Positions 43,330-53,207 are shown, counted from the first letter of the stretch. The stretch: 64,000 nucleotides of DNA from Streptomyces actuosus (GCF_016921115.1 NZ_JAFFZS010000007.1:62001-126000); one strand, 5' to 3'. Translations and numbers: made by a program. The notes: generated from the sequence alone by a model not told the origin.

Positions 43330-43995
43330 ATGCCTGGCGCCTTCCTCATGAGCGGTGCGGCGGCCGCACTGCTCACCGGGACCACCGCCTTACTGCCGGC
43401 CCAGCACATCGCGTCCCCCGTGTTCACCGACCCGCCGCCCGACCAAATCGTCATCCAGGTCGCGACCGTGAACGGTTCCGGCTGCCCGCAGGGCACCACG
43501 GCCGTGGCCGTCTCCGAGGACAACACGGCCTTCACGGTGACCTACAGCGACTACCTCGCCCAGGCGGGCGGCAACTCCGACCCGATCGCCTTCCGCAAGA
43601 ACTGCCAGATCAACCTGGTCGTCCACGTCCCGCAGGGCTTCACGTACGCCATCGCCAGCGCCGACTACCGGGGCTTCGCCGCCCTCCAGGCCGGAGCGAG
43701 CGGCACGCAGAAGGCCTCGTACTACTTCCAGGGCTCACCGCAGACTGCGTTCCGCAACCACCCGGTGAACGGCCCCTACAACGACAACTGGCAGGCCACG
43801 GACGAGACGGACTGGGCCCAACTGGTGTGGGCGCCCTGCGGAGTCCAGCGCAACTTCAACATCAACACGGAGCTGCGCGTGAATGCGGGCACGTCCGCGC
43901 CCGACAAGGTCAGCTTCATGACGATGGACTCGACCGACGGCGACATCAGCACGGTGTACCACCTGGCGTGGAAGGAGTGCCCGTCGTCGCGATGA
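43330..43995 (+). CDS. Secreted DUF4360-family protein
   Basis: A 221-residue protein with a signal peptide (AGAFLMS-type hydrophobic core; SGAAAALLTGTTALLPAQ, cleavage about residue 25-30). The secreted domain of about 190 residues has paired cysteines (NGSGCPQGTTAVAVSEDN, FRKNCQINLVVHVPQGFTYA, VWAPCGVQRNFNINTELRV), characteristic of DUF4360. The family occurs in fungi and in Streptomyces, with unknown function. ATG at 43330, with GGATGG about 8 nt upstream. Confidence 0.87.
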   Translation: MPGAFLMSGAAAALLTGTTALLPAQHIASPVFTDPPPDQIVIQVATVNGSGCPQGTTAVAVSEDNTAFTVTYSDYLAQAGGNSDPIAFRKNCQINLVVHVPQGFTYAIASADYRGFAALQAGASGTQKASYYFQGSPQTAFRNHPVNGPYNDNWQATDETDWAQLVWAPCGVQRNFNINTELRVNAGTSAPDKVSFMTMDSTDGDISTVYHLAWKECPSSR

Positions 43996-44031
43996 CCGCG
44001 GTGCCGGGCTCCCGCGCCCGGACGGGGCCGC

Positions 44032-45564
44032 TCATCCCGCCGCGGCAGGCCAGCCCGCGGCGCTGGGCCAGCCCGTCGCCGGCGCCGGTGTGAGCCCGTT
44101 GGTGCCCCTGACCTGGGCCGCGGTCAGCCCGCCCTGGGCAGGCACGCCGGGCGGCGTGAGGCCCGCCGCGGCCGGCTGCGGCACCGGTACGGGCTGCGGT
44201 GCCGGTACGGGCTGCGGTGCCGGTAGGGGCTGCGGCAGGGGCTGGGGCACGGGCAGGGGCTGCGGTGCCGGCATCGGCTGCGCCACCGCAGCCGGCTGCT
44301 GCAGCGGCCGGGGCGCCTCCGGAGCCGGCAGGGGCGCCGCCGGGACCTGCATCCCCGCTCCGTTGGTGGCACCGACCAGCCGGTCCACCGCCGCCGTACC
44401 CGAGCTGTAGCTGGTCCCGGTGCCCAGCTCGGGCACGGCGGCTCCCCTCCTGGTCCCGTAGAGCACCTGTTCCAGGCCGGACACCAGGCGACGCACGTCG
44501 ACCTGGGGGCGCACCACGAGCCGCAGGAAGCGGCTGGACGAACCGATCTTGTTGCCGCACTCGCGGACCAGGATCCGGTGCTCGGTGAGGAGCCGGTCCC
44601 GGACCGCGGTGCCCTCCGCGCCGACGGGCAGGCGCACGAAGAGGAAGTTGCCCTGCGAGGGGTAGACCGTCAGACCCGGCAGCTCGGACAGCCGGCTCGC
44701 CATCTCCAGCCGGTCCCGGCGCACCTGCTGCAGGCTCTGCGCGTACTCCGTGGCGTGTTCCTTCAGCATGAAGACGACGTGCTCGGCAAGGGAGTTGAGG
44801 TTCCACTTCGGCAGCATGGAGCGGATCCGGCCGGCCAGGGCCGGGTTGGCGACCAGATAGCCGAAGCGTATGCCGTGCAGGCCGAAGTTCTTGCCGAGGC
44901 TGCGCAGGACCACGACGTTGGGCCGGAGCATCGCCTCCTGGACGACCGACGGTTCGGTCTCCGCGTCGGCGAACTCCAGGAAGCTCTCGTCGATCACGAC
45001 CAGGTCCCGGTCGGCCATCGCGTCCATGAACTGCACCACCGCGTGCTTGTGCAGATAACCGCCGTCGGGGTTGTTGGGGTTGCAGACCACCACCGCCCGC
45101 GTCCCTCGCGTACGGATGAAGTCGGCATACTGCGCGAGGTCCAGGGCGAAGCCGCCGGACTCCTGCAGCGGGAACATGTCGACCCGCTTCCCGGTCTCCA
45201 TCGGCTGGTCGGTCCAGCGTCCGAAGGTGGGCACGGGCACGGCGAGCGACTCGCGGACCAGCAGGTGGTCGATCCAGGTGATCAGCTCGGTGGACCCGTT
45301 GCCCATCGCCACGCACTGCGGCGGGAGCTGGAGCAGGCTGCACAGCTCCGCGGTGATCGTGTCGGCACTGCTCGGGTAGTAGGTGACGATCTCACGGAGG
45401 CGGGCCGCCATCTCGTCGAACATCGCCGGGGTGGGGAAGTACGGATTGCAGGGGATGCAGAAGTCCACCGGCCCGGCCCCGTCGCCGTCCTCCCGGGTCA
45501 GCGACGCCATCGACGGGCTGTGCGCCGTGGTGCTGCGGAAGAGCGAGGTGACGTTGCCGGTCAA
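44032..45564 (-). CDS. Class I/II aminotransferase (HisC/CobD-like) with Pro-Gln-rich tail
   Basis: A 510-residue protein. Residues about 25-395 are a fold-type I PLP enzyme: VAMGNGSTELITWIDHLLV, VVCNPNNPDGGYLHK, LVVIDESFLEFAD and the Schiff-base lysine segment RSLGKNFGLHGIRFGYLVAN. The last 110 residues are low complexity, built of PQP/PVPQPLP repeats, unusual for a cytosolic aminotransferase. The likely start is TTG at 45564, with GGAGG 5 nt upstream; a near-perfect hairpin abuts that site. Substrate is uncertain: histidinol-phosphate-type or threonine-phosphate-type. No biosynthetic partners are adjacent. Confidence 0.82.
   Translation of the reverse strand: MTGNVTSLFRSTTAHSPSMASLTREDGDGAGPVDFCIPCNPYFPTPAMFDEMAARLREIVTYYPSSADTITAELCSLLQLPPQCVAMGNGSTELITWIDHLLVRESLAVPVPTFGRWTDQPMETGKRVDMFPLQESGGFALDLAQYADFIRTRGTRAVVVCNPNNPDGGYLHKHAVVQFMDAMADRDLVVIDESFLEFADAETEPSVVQEAMLRPNVVVLRSLGKNFGLHGIRFGYLVANPALAGRIRSMLPKWNLNSLAEHVVFMLKEHATEYAQSLQQVRRDRLEMASRLSELPGLTVYPSQGNFLFVRLPVGAEGTAVRDRLLTEHRILVRECGNKIGSSSRFLRLVVRPQVDVRRLVSGLEQVLYGTRRGAAVPELGTGTSYSSGTAAVDRLVGATNGAGMQVPAAPLPAPEAPRPLQQPAAVAQPMPAPQPLPVPQPLPQPLPAPQPVPAPQPVPVPQPAAAGLTPPGVPAQGGLTAAQVRGTNGLTPAPATGWPSAAGWPAAAG
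44174..44227. repeat. 18-bp tandem repeat encoding the Pro-Gln tail
   Basis: Three tandem units close to GGCTGCGGTGCCGGTACG, followed by degenerate copies to about 44275. On the minus strand each unit encodes six residues of the P-A-P-Q-P-V type. Confidence 0.85.
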
Positions 45565-45577
45565 GGGGACCTCCGTG

Positions 45578-45615
45578 TCAGGGTGGCCCGTGCGGGGGAG
45601 CACGGGCCACCCTGA
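45578..45615. terminator. Perfect 16-bp hairpin between the sugar ABC operon and the aminotransferase
   Basis: TCAGGGTGGCCCGTGC (45578-45593) and its exact complement (45600-45615) with a 6-nt loop. It lies 117 bp beyond the ABC permease stop and ends only a few bases before the GGAGG ribosome site of the aminotransferase gene. It should terminate the ABC transcript and could also modulate the next gene. Confidence 0.8.
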
Positions 45616-45732
45616 GATACGGCGGCGGGTTCCGCTTCCGCTTCGCCGGCCGGGCCGCCGTGGGTGCGACGCCCTCGGGCCCGGTGCCCCCGCCCTGTCG
45701 GCCCGACGCCGGCCGGAGGGTGCCGAGGCGGT

Positions 45733-46980
45733 TCAGGAACCGGACCGGCGCTTGTTCCACACGTCGAATCCGACGGCCGCCAGCAGGGCGAAGCCCTTGA
45801 TGACCTGCTGCCAGTCGGTGCCGACGCTCAGGAGGTTCATGCCGTTGTTCAGCACGCCCAGGACCAGGCCACCGATGATCGCGCCGAGGACGGTGCCCAC
45901 CCCGCCGCTCATGGACGCACCACCGATGAACGAGGAGGCGATCGCCTCCAGTTCGTAGTTCAGGCCCGCCTTCGGGGAGGCCGCGTTGAGACGGGCGGCG
46001 ATCGCCAGACCCGCCAGCGCCGCGAGTGCGCCCATGTTCATGAAGACGAGGAAGGTGACCTTCTTGTCCTTCACGCCGGACAGCTTGGCCGCCGGCAGGT
46101 TGCCGCCGATCGCGTAGATGTGCCGGCCGAACACCGCGTTGCGCATGACGTAGCCGTAGCCGACCACCAGGGCGCCCAGCACCAGCAACAGGATCGGCGC
46201 GCCCTTGTAGCTGGCGAGCAGGAGCGTGAGCACGAGGATCGCGGCGACGATGGAGACCAGCTTGAGCAGGAAGAGGTTGAGGGGGACGACGTCCAGCGAG
46301 AACTCCCGCTGGCGCCGGCGGTCGCGGACCTCCTGGAGGACCGCGAAGACGATCAGCACCAGGCCCAGCAGCAGCGTGATGTTGTGGTAGTTCGTGTGCG
46401 GGCCGACCTCCGGCAGGAAGCCGTTGCCCATCTTCTGGAGGCCGTTCGGGAACGGGCCGAGGGTCTGCCCCTGGAGCAGGATCTCGGTGAAGCCGCGGAA
46501 GATCAGCATGCCCGCGAGCGTGACGATGAACGAGGGGATGCCGAGATACGCGATGAAGAAGCCCTGCGCGGCGCCTCCGATCGCACCCGCGATCAGGCAC
46601 AGCACCAGGGTGATCGGCCATGGCACGCCGTGCTGCACCGTCAGCACGGCGGCGAAGGCGCCCACGAACGCCGTCATCGACCCGACCGACAGGTCGATGT
46701 GGCCCGCGATGATCACCAGCATCATGCCGATCGCGAGGATCAGCACATAGCCGTTCTGCAGCACCAGGTTGGAGACGTTGCGCGGGAGCAGCAGCTGGCC
46801 GTCGGTCCAGATCGCGAACAGGGCGACGATGAGGCCGAGGGCGATCAGCATGCCGTACTGCCGCATGTTGCCGCGCAGGTTGCCGGCCAGGAGCTGGAGG
46901 ACGTTCCCGCCCCGGCCCCCGCCGGCCGGGCCGCCGCCCGGGGGTGCCGCGGCCGGGCTCTTGGTCACTTCGGTGCTCAT
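45733..46980 (-). CDS. gguB: Sugar ABC transporter permease (GguB/XylH type)
   Basis: A 415-residue permease with about ten membrane helices and the family signature region NGYVLILAIGMMLVIIAGHI followed by DLSVGSM. Near the C-terminus are IASSFIGGASMSGGVGTVLG and ALLAAVGFDVWNKRRSGS. It forms the membrane channel of the multiple-monosaccharide importer with the ATPase and binding protein encoded upstream (4 bp between stop and start). The N-terminus is a Gly/Pro-rich cytosolic tail. Confidence 0.93.
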   Translation of the reverse strand: MSTEVTKSPAAAPPGGGPAGGGRGGNVLQLLAGNLRGNMRQYGMLIALGLIVALFAIWTDGQLLLPRNVSNLVLQNGYVLILAIGMMLVIIAGHIDLSVGSMTAFVGAFAAVLTVQHGVPWPITLVLCLIAGAIGGAAQGFFIAYLGIPSFIVTLAGMLIFRGFTEILLQGQTLGPFPNGLQKMGNGFLPEVGPHTNYHNITLLLGLVLIVFAVLQEVRDRRRQREFSLDVVPLNLFLLKLVSIVAAILVLTLLLASYKGAPILLLVLGALVVGYGYVMRNAVFGRHIYAIGGNLPAAKLSGVKDKKVTFLVFMNMGALAALAGLAIAARLNAASPKAGLNYELEAIASSFIGGASMSGGVGTVLGAIIGGLVLGVLNNGMNLLSVGTDWQQVIKGFALLAAVGFDVWNKRRSGS

Positions 46981-46984
46981 CGCG

Positions 46985-48526
46985 TTACCTCTTGTCCTTC
47001 GTCATCCGGCGCATCAGCACTTCCTGTGTGGCCTCGGCCCGCGGCACCTCGCCGGTGAGCCGCCCGGCGGCCATGGTGTAGATGCGGTCGCACATGCCGA
47101 GCAGTTCGGGCAGTTCGGAGGAGATGAAGACGACCGCCTTGCCCTGCGCGGCCAGCTGGTCGATGACCGTGTAGATCTCGTACTTGGCGCCCACGTCGAT
47201 GCCGCGCGTCGGCTCGTCCAGGATCAGCACGTCCGGTCCGGCGAAGATCCACTTGCTGAGGACGACCTTCTGCTGGTTGCCGCCGGACAGCTTGCCGACG
47301 GTCTCGAAGACGGTCGGCGCCTTGATGTTCATGGACTGCCGGAAGCCCTCGGAGACCTGCCGCTCCTCGTGCTCGTCGACCACGCCGCGCCGGGCGACCT
47401 TGTGCAGCGCGGTGAGCGAGATGTTGCGGTTGATGGTGTCGATGAGGTTGAGCCCGTAGTGCTTGCGGTCCTCGGTGACGTAGGCGATGCCGTGCCCGAC
47501 CGCCTCCGCGACGGTCCTGGTGCGGATCTCCTCCCCGTCCTTGAGGACCGTGCCGCCCGCGTACCGGCCGTAGGCGCGACCGAAGACGCTCATCGCGAGT
47601 TCGGTGCGGCCGGCGCCCATCAGTCCCGCGATGCCCACGATCTCCCCGCGCCGCACCCGGATCGACACGTCGTCGACGACCTTGCGGTGCTGGTCGATGG
47701 GGTGGTGCACGGTCCAGTTGCGGATCTCCAGCGCCGGGGCCGCGCCCTCCTCGGTCCGGTGCGGGGTGCGCTCGGGGAAGCGGCTGTCGAGGTCCCGCCC
47801 CACCATGCCGCTGATGATCCGGTCCTCGGTCGTCTCGGGCGCCCTCACGTCGAGGGTCTCGATGGACAGCCCGTCGCGGATGATCGTGACGGAGTCGGCG
47901 ACTCTGCGGATCTCGTTGAGCTTGTGGGAGATGATGATCGAGGTGATGTCCTGGTCCTTCAACTGCAGGATGAGATCCAGCAGTTTGCCGCTGTCCTCGT
48001 CGTTGAGCGCCGCGGTCGGCTCGTCGAGGATGAGCAGTCTCACCTTCTTCGACAGAGCCTTGGCGATCTCCACCAGCTGCTGCTTGCCGACCCCGATGTC
48101 GGCGACCCGCGTCTCGGGATGCTCGTCGAGGCCGACCCGGCGCAGGAGTTCGGTGGCGTGCCTGAGGGTGTCCCTCCAGTTGATGAAGCCGCGGGCGGCG
48201 TGCTCGTTGCCGAGGAAGATGTTCTCCGCGAGGGAGAGGTGGGGTACCAGGGCCAGCTCCTGGTGGATGATGACGATGCCGCGCTGCTCGCTGGCCCGGA
48301 TGTCCCGGAACCGGCACACCTGCCCCTCGAAGAGGATGTCCCCCTCGTAACTGCCGTGCGGATGGACGCCGGAGAGCACCTTCATCAGGGTGGACTTCCC
48401 GGCGCCGTTCTCCCCGCAGACGGCGTGGACCTCGCCCTGACGGACCGTCAGTGTGACGTCCGACAGCGCTTTGACACCGGGAAAGGTCTTGACGATCGAG
48501 CGCATTTCCAGGACGGGTCCCGCCAT
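46985..48526 (-). CDS. gguA: Sugar ABC transporter ATP-binding protein (GguA/MmsA type)
   Basis: A 513-residue double-NBD ATPase of the CUT2 class. First domain: Walker [13 protein letters not shown], signature-like [17 protein letters not shown] and Walker [12 protein letters not shown]. Second domain: degenerate Walker [12 protein letters not shown], signature [14 protein letters not shown] and Walker [14 protein letters not shown] prefer the ATG at 48526 (GGAAG 8 nt upstream) over a TTG at 48541. It powers uptake of a monosaccharide such as arabinose, galactose, xylose or fucose. Confidence 0.93.
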   Translation of the reverse strand: MAGPVLEMRSIVKTFPGVKALSDVTLTVRQGEVHAVCGENGAGKSTLMKVLSGVHPHGSYEGDILFEGQVCRFRDIRASEQRGIVIIHQELALVPHLSLAENIFLGNEHAARGFINWRDTLRHATELLRRVGLDEHPETRVADIGVGKQQLVEIAKALSKKVRLLILDEPTAALNDEDSGKLLDLILQLKDQDITSIIISHKLNEIRRVADSVTIIRDGLSIETLDVRAPETTEDRIISGMVGRDLDSRFPERTPHRTEEGAAPALEIRNWTVHHPIDQHRKVVDDVSIRVRRGEIVGIAGLMGAGRTELAMSVFGRAYGRYAGGTVLKDGEEIRTRTVAEAVGHGIAYVTEDRKHYGLNLIDTINRNISLTALHKVARRGVVDEHEERQVSEGFRQSMNIKAPTVFETVGKLSGGNQQKVVLSKWIFAGPDVLILDEPTRGIDVGAKYEIYTVIDQLAAQGKAVVFISSELPELLGMCDRIYTMAAGRLTGEVPRAEATQEVLMRRMTKDKR

Positions 48527-48558
48527 GGTCGTGTCTTCCAATCCGTTGGTGTCGCCCG

Positions 48559-49665
48559 TTACTTGAGCTGGTCGGCGGTGTAGTAGCCGCCGTCGACCAG
48601 GACCTTCCGGTAGTTGTCCTTGTCGACGCTCACCGGCTGCAGCAGGTACGAGGGGACGACCTTGGCGCCGTTGTCGTAGGTCTTGGTGTCGTTGACCTCA
48701 GGCGTCTTGCCGTCCAGGACGGCGCCGACCATGTTCGAGGCGACCTCGGCCAGCTTGCGGGTGTCCTTGTAGACGGTCTGCGTCTGCTCGCCCGCGGTGA
48801 TCGACTTCACCGAGGCCAGCTCGGCGTCCTGGCCGGTGAGCACGGGCAGCGGCTTGTCGCCGGAGCCGTAGCTGTCCGACTTCAGCGCCGACAGGATGCC
48901 GATGGAGATGCCGTCGTAGGGGGAGAGGACCGCGTCCACCCGGGCGCTCTTGTAGGACTTGGTGAGGATGTCGTCCATGCGCCGCTGCGCGGTGGCGCCG
49001 TCCCAGCGCAGGGTGGTGACCTGGGTCAGCTCGGTCTGACCGGAGCGGACGACGAGCTTCTTGCTGTCGATGTAAGGCTGGAGGACGCTCATCGCCCCGT
49101 TGAAGAAGTACTTGGTGTTGTTGTCGTCGTTGGAGCCGGCGAACAGCTCGATGTTGAACGGGCCCTTGCCGTCCTTCAGTCCGAGCTTGTCGACGATGTA
49201 GTTCGCCTGGAGCTCGCCCACCTTGCTGTTGTCGAACGAGGCGTAGTAGTCGACGTTCGGCGTGCCGAGGATGAGCCGGTCGTAGGCGATGACGGGGATG
49301 CCCGCGTCCTTGGCCTGCTGCAGGACGTTGTTGAGGGACTTGTTGTCGATCGCGGCGACGATCAGTGCCTTCACGCCCTGCGTGATCAGGTTCTCGATCT
49401 GCGAGACCTGCTGGTCGGGGTCGTCCTCGCCGTAGACGAGCTTGGCCTTGTAGCCCTTGGCCTCCAGGTCCTTCTTGACGTTGTCGCCGTCGGCGATCCA
49501 CCGCTCGGAGGACTTCGTCGGCATGGCGATGCCGATCGTGCTCCCCTCGGCGGGCCCCTTGTCCTCCTTGCCGCCGCCCTCGCTGTTCTGCCCGCAGGCG
49601 GTGAGGGTGAGGGCGAGGACGGCGGCTCCGGCTATGGCTGCGAGGGCGGCTCTGCGGTTGCGCAT
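48559..49665 (-). CDS. chvE: Sugar ABC transporter substrate-binding lipoprotein (ChvE type)
   Basis: A 368-residue lipoprotein. The signal peptide ends in the lipobox LTAC (Cys24). The mature domain shows [50 protein letters not shown] and [20 protein letters not shown], the pattern of ChvE/multiple-sugar-binding proteins. I use the ATG at 49665, with AAGGA 8 nt upstream, rather than 49671. First gene of the binding protein-ATPase-permease operon. A motif also found upstream of the dehydratase gene lies at 49815-49836. It is distantly related to the orphan binding protein at 14114. Confidence 0.93.
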   Translation of the reverse strand: MRNRRAALAAIAGAAVLALTLTACGQNSEGGGKEDKGPAEGSTIGIAMPTKSSERWIADGDNVKKDLEAKGYKAKLVYGEDDPDQQVSQIENLITQGVKALIVAAIDNKSLNNVLQQAKDAGIPVIAYDRLILGTPNVDYYASFDNSKVGELQANYIVDKLGLKDGKGPFNIELFAGSNDDNNTKYFFNGAMSVLQPYIDSKKLVVRSGQTELTQVTTLRWDGATAQRRMDDILTKSYKSARVDAVLSPYDGISIGILSALKSDSYGSGDKPLPVLTGQDAELASVKSITAGEQTQTVYKDTRKLAEVASNMVGAVLDGKTPEVNDTKTYDNGAKVVPSYLLQPVSVDKDNYRKVLVDGGYYTADQLK

Positions 49666-49814
49666 GGTCATCTTCCTTGATGTCTGAGCACGGCCTGGTC
49701 GGGAGGTGCGGCAACGCGGGGGAGGTGCGGTCGGTCCGGGCGGAGAACCCGGGAGCGGATGGCTGTGTGCGATTCTGTTTGACTGCGTCGCCTTCTGTGA
49801 AGTGGTGTGTCTGA

Positions 49815-49836
49815 AAATTTATGAACGTGTTTCGAA
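49815..49836. promoter_or_regulatory. Putative shared operator, copy 1 (upstream of ChvE-type gene)
   Basis: On the minus strand this reads CTTCGAAACACGTTCATAAA. It shares TTCG-n2-ACACGTTC-n2-AA with the site at 53244-53264 and overlaps the stop codon of the upstream U32-like gene, 150 bp before the ChvE-type start, in a locally AT-rich patch. Confidence 0.4.
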
Positions 49837-50787
49837 GCGCCGAAGGCTTCCCGGTAGCCGCGAGCCCAGCGGTGCCATGTCCCCGTCGGCGCCGTGCCGT
49901 GCCAGCAGGTCCAGCGCCAGCCGGCCGCGCCGCACCCGCTCCCGGGCGGTGGCCAGTGCGGCGTCCCGCAGGTGATGGCCGTAGGGGTAGAGGGTGGGCG
50001 CCTTCGACAGGCCGAACTTCAGATACAGCGGCGCCCCGCGCCGGATCAGCTCGGCGACCTCGTGCATCCGCACATAGCCGCCGAGGTCGTCCGGCGCCTC
50101 GATGTACATGTCCAGCGGTGCGCCCGACGCCCGCCGGATCTCGGTGAGGTGGCCGAGCGTCAGGTCGCTGGGCACGTTGACGGAGTCGGCGCCGAGGCGC
50201 TCGTACACCGCGTAGCTCGTCGGGTTCACGGGTCCGATGAGCGCCGAGACCTTCAGTGTGGTGTCGGCCGGGAGGATGCCCTGAGTCCGCGCCCGGTGCA
50301 GGGTCCACAGCACGCCCTCGTCGGCGACGAGGAGGCACCTGACGCCCAGCTCCGCGGCGCGCAGGGCGTCCTCGACACACCCGGCGACGGCGTCGCGGCC
50401 GCGGGCGCGCGCTCCGGCGCCGCCCGAGTCGGTGCGGGTGGAACCGCCGATGTCCCAGGTGCCGCGCGGGCCGGTGAACAGGCAGAGCTCGATGCCGCGC
50501 TCGGCGGCGGCCTCGACCATCTCGGTGATCTCGGCGTCGGTCAACATCCACACGCCGCTGCCCTGGCTGATCCGGTGGATCGGCACGTCGAGCCGCGCGG
50601 CCTCCTTCAGGATCACCGCCAGCGCCTCGGGTCCCTCGCACGAGGGGATCTCGGTGCGCCAGCGGCCGCCGCCGGGGAACGAGTGCGGCGAGGTGTCGGC
50701 GGGGTCGGGCGGTGGTGCGGCCAGGCCGAGCGCGGCGAGCGCCCGCTCGCCGGGGCGTCGGGCGGCGGGGATGCAGGGGTCGGTCAC
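49819..50787 (-). CDS. Peptidase U32-like TIM-barrel protein
   Basis: A 322-residue protein resembling the U32 family barrel in its C-terminal half (CLLVADEGVLWTLHRARTQG, YERLGADSVNVPSDLTLGHL, PLDMYIEAPDDLGGYVRMHE). The role of such proteins outside tRNA hydroxylation is unclear. Being between the sugar dehydrogenase and the sugar importer, it may act on a sugar derivative. Start GTG with AAGGA 7 nt upstream; 252 bp separate it from the dehydrogenase gene. The N-terminal 35 residues are Pro/Ala-rich and may be disordered. Confidence 0.65.
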   Translation of the reverse strand: MTDPCIPAARRPGERALAALGLAAPPPDPADTSPHSFPGGGRWRTEIPSCEGPEALAVILKEAARLDVPIHRISQGSGVWMLTDAEITEMVEAAAERGIELCLFTGPRGTWDIGGSTRTDSGGAGARARGRDAVAGCVEDALRAAELGVRCLLVADEGVLWTLHRARTQGILPADTTLKVSALIGPVNPTSYAVYERLGADSVNVPSDLTLGHLTEIRRASGAPLDMYIEAPDDLGGYVRMHEVAELIRRGAPLYLKFGLSKAPTLYPYGHHLRDAALATARERVRRGRLALDLLARHGADGDMAPLGSRLPGSLRRFETRS

Positions 50788-51039
50788 GAGCGGTCCTTCC
50801 GTTCGGTATGTCGGACGAGGTTCGGGGATCTCGACATGCAGGGACCGGGCCCCGTCGCGTGCGGGCCGGGCTTCGCGGCAGGGCTGCGGCGCGGGCGGGG
50901 CTGCGGTCCCGGTGCCGCGGTGGCCCGGTGCGGCGGGACGGGATTCCCGGTGCGGCGGGGTCGGTGGTCAGGTCGGCATGGGGATGCGGTACGCCGGTCG
51001 GGGGAGGTGGCCGTCGGAGTGCCCCGGACCGGTGTGCGC

Positions 51040-52044
51040 CTACGGGCGGACGAGCACCTTGCCGACCTTCGGATCGCCGGACCCCACCAGCTCGACGGCG
51101 CGGGAGAACGCGGCGAGCGGCAGCTCGTGCGTCACCAGCGGCAGCGGATCCAGCAGCCCGGCGGCGAAGAACCGCACCGCGTGCGCCCAGGCGCCCGGCG
51201 GCGCCCCGAACACGGTGCGCACCTCCAGCTGCCGTACGACGAGGTCGGTCGGGTCGAGCCGGTCGGCGCCCGGTGCCGGGATCCCGGTCAGCACCAGCCG
51301 TCCCCCGCGCCGCAGCAGTGCGGCGGCGGTCCGGGCGGCGTCGGCGGACCCGGCGGTCTCGATCACCACGTCGAAGTCGTCCGGCAGCGGCCGGTCCCGG
51401 GTCAGGAAGGCGGTGGCGCCGAAGTTCCGGGCGAGTTCCGCACGGTCGTCGCGCGTGCCGACGACGAGCAGCTCGCCCGGGGACACGGCACGCAGGAACT
51501 GCACGGCGAACATGCCGAGCGTCCCGGTGCCCACCACCGCGACCCGGTCGCCGGGGCGAGCGTTCGCCCGCAGCGCGGCGGCGGCCACGCAGGCGGCCGG
51601 CTCCAGCAGCGCCGCCGCGGTCAGGTCGGCGTCGTCGGGCAGCACGTGCAGCAGCCGGGCCGGCAGGGTGAGGGTGGCGGCCATGGCGCCCGGCTGTGTG
51701 AACCCCGTCTCCTCGTAACCGGCGGAGCACAGGGTCGTCTCCCCGGCGTGGCAGCGGGCGCAGACCTGGCAGTTGCGGAAGCCCTCGCCGACGACCTTCC
51801 TGCCGACCAGCGAGGGCGGCACCCCGGCACCGGCGGCCTCGACCGTCCCCGACCACTCGTGGCCGGGGACGAGGGGGTAACGGACGTACCCTTCGGGCCG
51901 GTTGCCCTGGTACACCTCGCGGTCGCTGCCGCAGATGCCGGCGGCGTGCACGCGCACCAGCGCCTCGCCGGGTTCCGGCTGCCGGGGCTCGTGCGGGACG
52001 AGCCGGTGCACGCCGGGCGCCTCGACGACGACGGCGGTGCTCAT
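51040..52044 (-). CDS. Zinc-dependent medium-chain (sugar) dehydrogenase
   Basis: A 334-residue zinc MDR enzyme. The catalytic-zinc Cys and His regions are AGICGSDREVYQ and VPGHEWSGTVEAAG. The structural zinc is suggested by NCQVCARCHAGETTLC. The NAD(P)-binding motif is VAVVGTGTLGMFAVQFLR. The ATG overlaps the dehydratase stop by 4 bp, so the two are coupled. Such enzymes oxidise sugars or polyols; here it probably oxidises the imported sugar or a derivative. Confidence 0.9.
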   Translation of the reverse strand: MSTAVVVEAPGVHRLVPHEPRQPEPGEALVRVHAAGICGSDREVYQGNRPEGYVRYPLVPGHEWSGTVEAAGAGVPPSLVGRKVVGEGFRNCQVCARCHAGETTLCSAGYEETGFTQPGAMAATLTLPARLLHVLPDDADLTAAALLEPAACVAAAALRANARPGDRVAVVGTGTLGMFAVQFLRAVSPGELLVVGTRDDRAELARNFGATAFLTRDRPLPDDFDVVIETAGSADAARTAAALLRRGGRLVLTGIPAPGADRLDPTDLVVRQLEVRTVFGAPPGAWAHAVRFFAAGLLDPLPLVTHELPLAAFSRAVELVGSGDPKVGKVLVRP

Positions 52045-53207
52045 CGCCCGGCCGCCTTCGGCTGCCGCTTCTCCCAGCCCTCGGCCCACAGGTCGAAGCG
52101 GGCCTGCTGCTGCGGGAACTCGGCGGCGGCGTCGACGTCGAGTTCGACCCCGAGGCCCGGCGCGTCGGTGAGCGGGAAGCAGCCGTCCTCGGGGTCCACC
52201 TGCGGGGCCCCCTTGACGACCTTCCTGATCTCCGCGTCGGCGAAGTCGTTGAAGTGCTCCAGGACCTTGAAGTTGGGGGAGGTGAACCCGACCTGGAGGG
52301 AGGCGGCGGTGAGGACGGGACCGCCGACGTTGTGCGGTGCGACGAGCATGTAGTGGGTCTCGGCGGTGGCGGCGAGCTTGCGCGTCTCCCAGATGCCGCC
52401 GATGTGGCCGACGTCCGGCTGGACGATGTCGACGGCCTGACTGTCGAACAGCTCGCGGAACTCGATCCGGTCGTGGATGCGTTCGCCCGTGGCCACCGGC
52501 ACGTCGACCTTGGCGGCGACCTTCTCCAGCGCCTTGAGGTTCTCCGGCGGAACCGGCTCCTCCAGCCAGGCGGGCCGGAACGGCGCGAGCTCCCCGGCGA
52601 GCCGGACCGCCGTGGCGGGCGAGAACCGCCCGTGCATCTCCAGCATCAGCTCGGCGTCCGGGCCGATGGCGTCGCGCACGGCCTCGACGAGGGAGACGGC
52701 GTACAGGGTCTGCCGGTGGTCCAGCTCGAAGTGCCCGGTGCCGAACGGGTCGATCTTCAGCGCCCGGTACCCGCGCTCCATGACCCCGTGCGCCGCCGCG
52801 TGGTAGGCCTCGGGCGTCCGCTCGGTGGTGTACCAGCCGTTGGCGTAGGCCTTGACCCGGTCGGTCACCTTCCCGCCGAGCAGCTGCCAGACCGGCACGC
52901 CGAGAGCCTTGCCCTTGATGTCCCAGCACGCCATCTCCACGACGGCGATCCCGGACATGACGATCTCGCCGGCGCGCCCGTAGTCGCCGTACTTCATGCG
53001 CCGGACGAGGTCCTCGACGGCGAACGGGTCCGAGCCGAGGACGTGGTTGGCCTCGGCCTCCTCGAGATAGCCGAGCAGGGCGTCGGTGTGCCCCAGCATC
53101 CGGGTCTCGCCGACACCGGTGATCCCCTCGTCGGTGTGCACCTGGACGTATGTCAGGTTGCGCCAGGGCGTCCCGACCACGTGTGTGCTGATTCCGGTGA
53201 TGCGCAC
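52041..53207 (-). CDS. Enolase-superfamily sugar-acid dehydratase (mandelate racemase group)
   Basis: A 388-residue enolase-superfamily member. The N-terminal capping domain includes GEIVMSGIAVVEMACWDIKG. The barrel has YRALKIDPFGTGHFE, metal ligands in LMLEMHGRFSP, AWLEEPVPPEN and VATGERIHDR, then IVQPDVGHIGGI and LVAPHNVGGPV with the catalytic His. This fits galactonate/gluconate-type or mannonate-type dehydratases that make 2-keto-3-deoxy sugar acids; the substrate cannot be fixed from sequence. Start GTG with GAGGGG about 10 nt upstream. It leads the sugar catabolic block. Confidence 0.88.
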   Translation of the reverse strand: MRITGISTHVVGTPWRNLTYVQVHTDEGITGVGETRMLGHTDALLGYLEEAEANHVLGSDPFAVEDLVRRMKYGDYGRAGEIVMSGIAVVEMACWDIKGKALGVPVWQLLGGKVTDRVKAYANGWYTTERTPEAYHAAAHGVMERGYRALKIDPFGTGHFELDHRQTLYAVSLVEAVRDAIGPDAELMLEMHGRFSPATAVRLAGELAPFRPAWLEEPVPPENLKALEKVAAKVDVPVATGERIHDRIEFRELFDSQAVDIVQPDVGHIGGIWETRKLAATAETHYMLVAPHNVGGPVLTAASLQVGFTSPNFKVLEHFNDFADAEIRKVVKGAPQVDPEDGCFPLTDAPGLGVELDVDAAAEFPQQQARFDLWAEGWEKRQPKAAGR

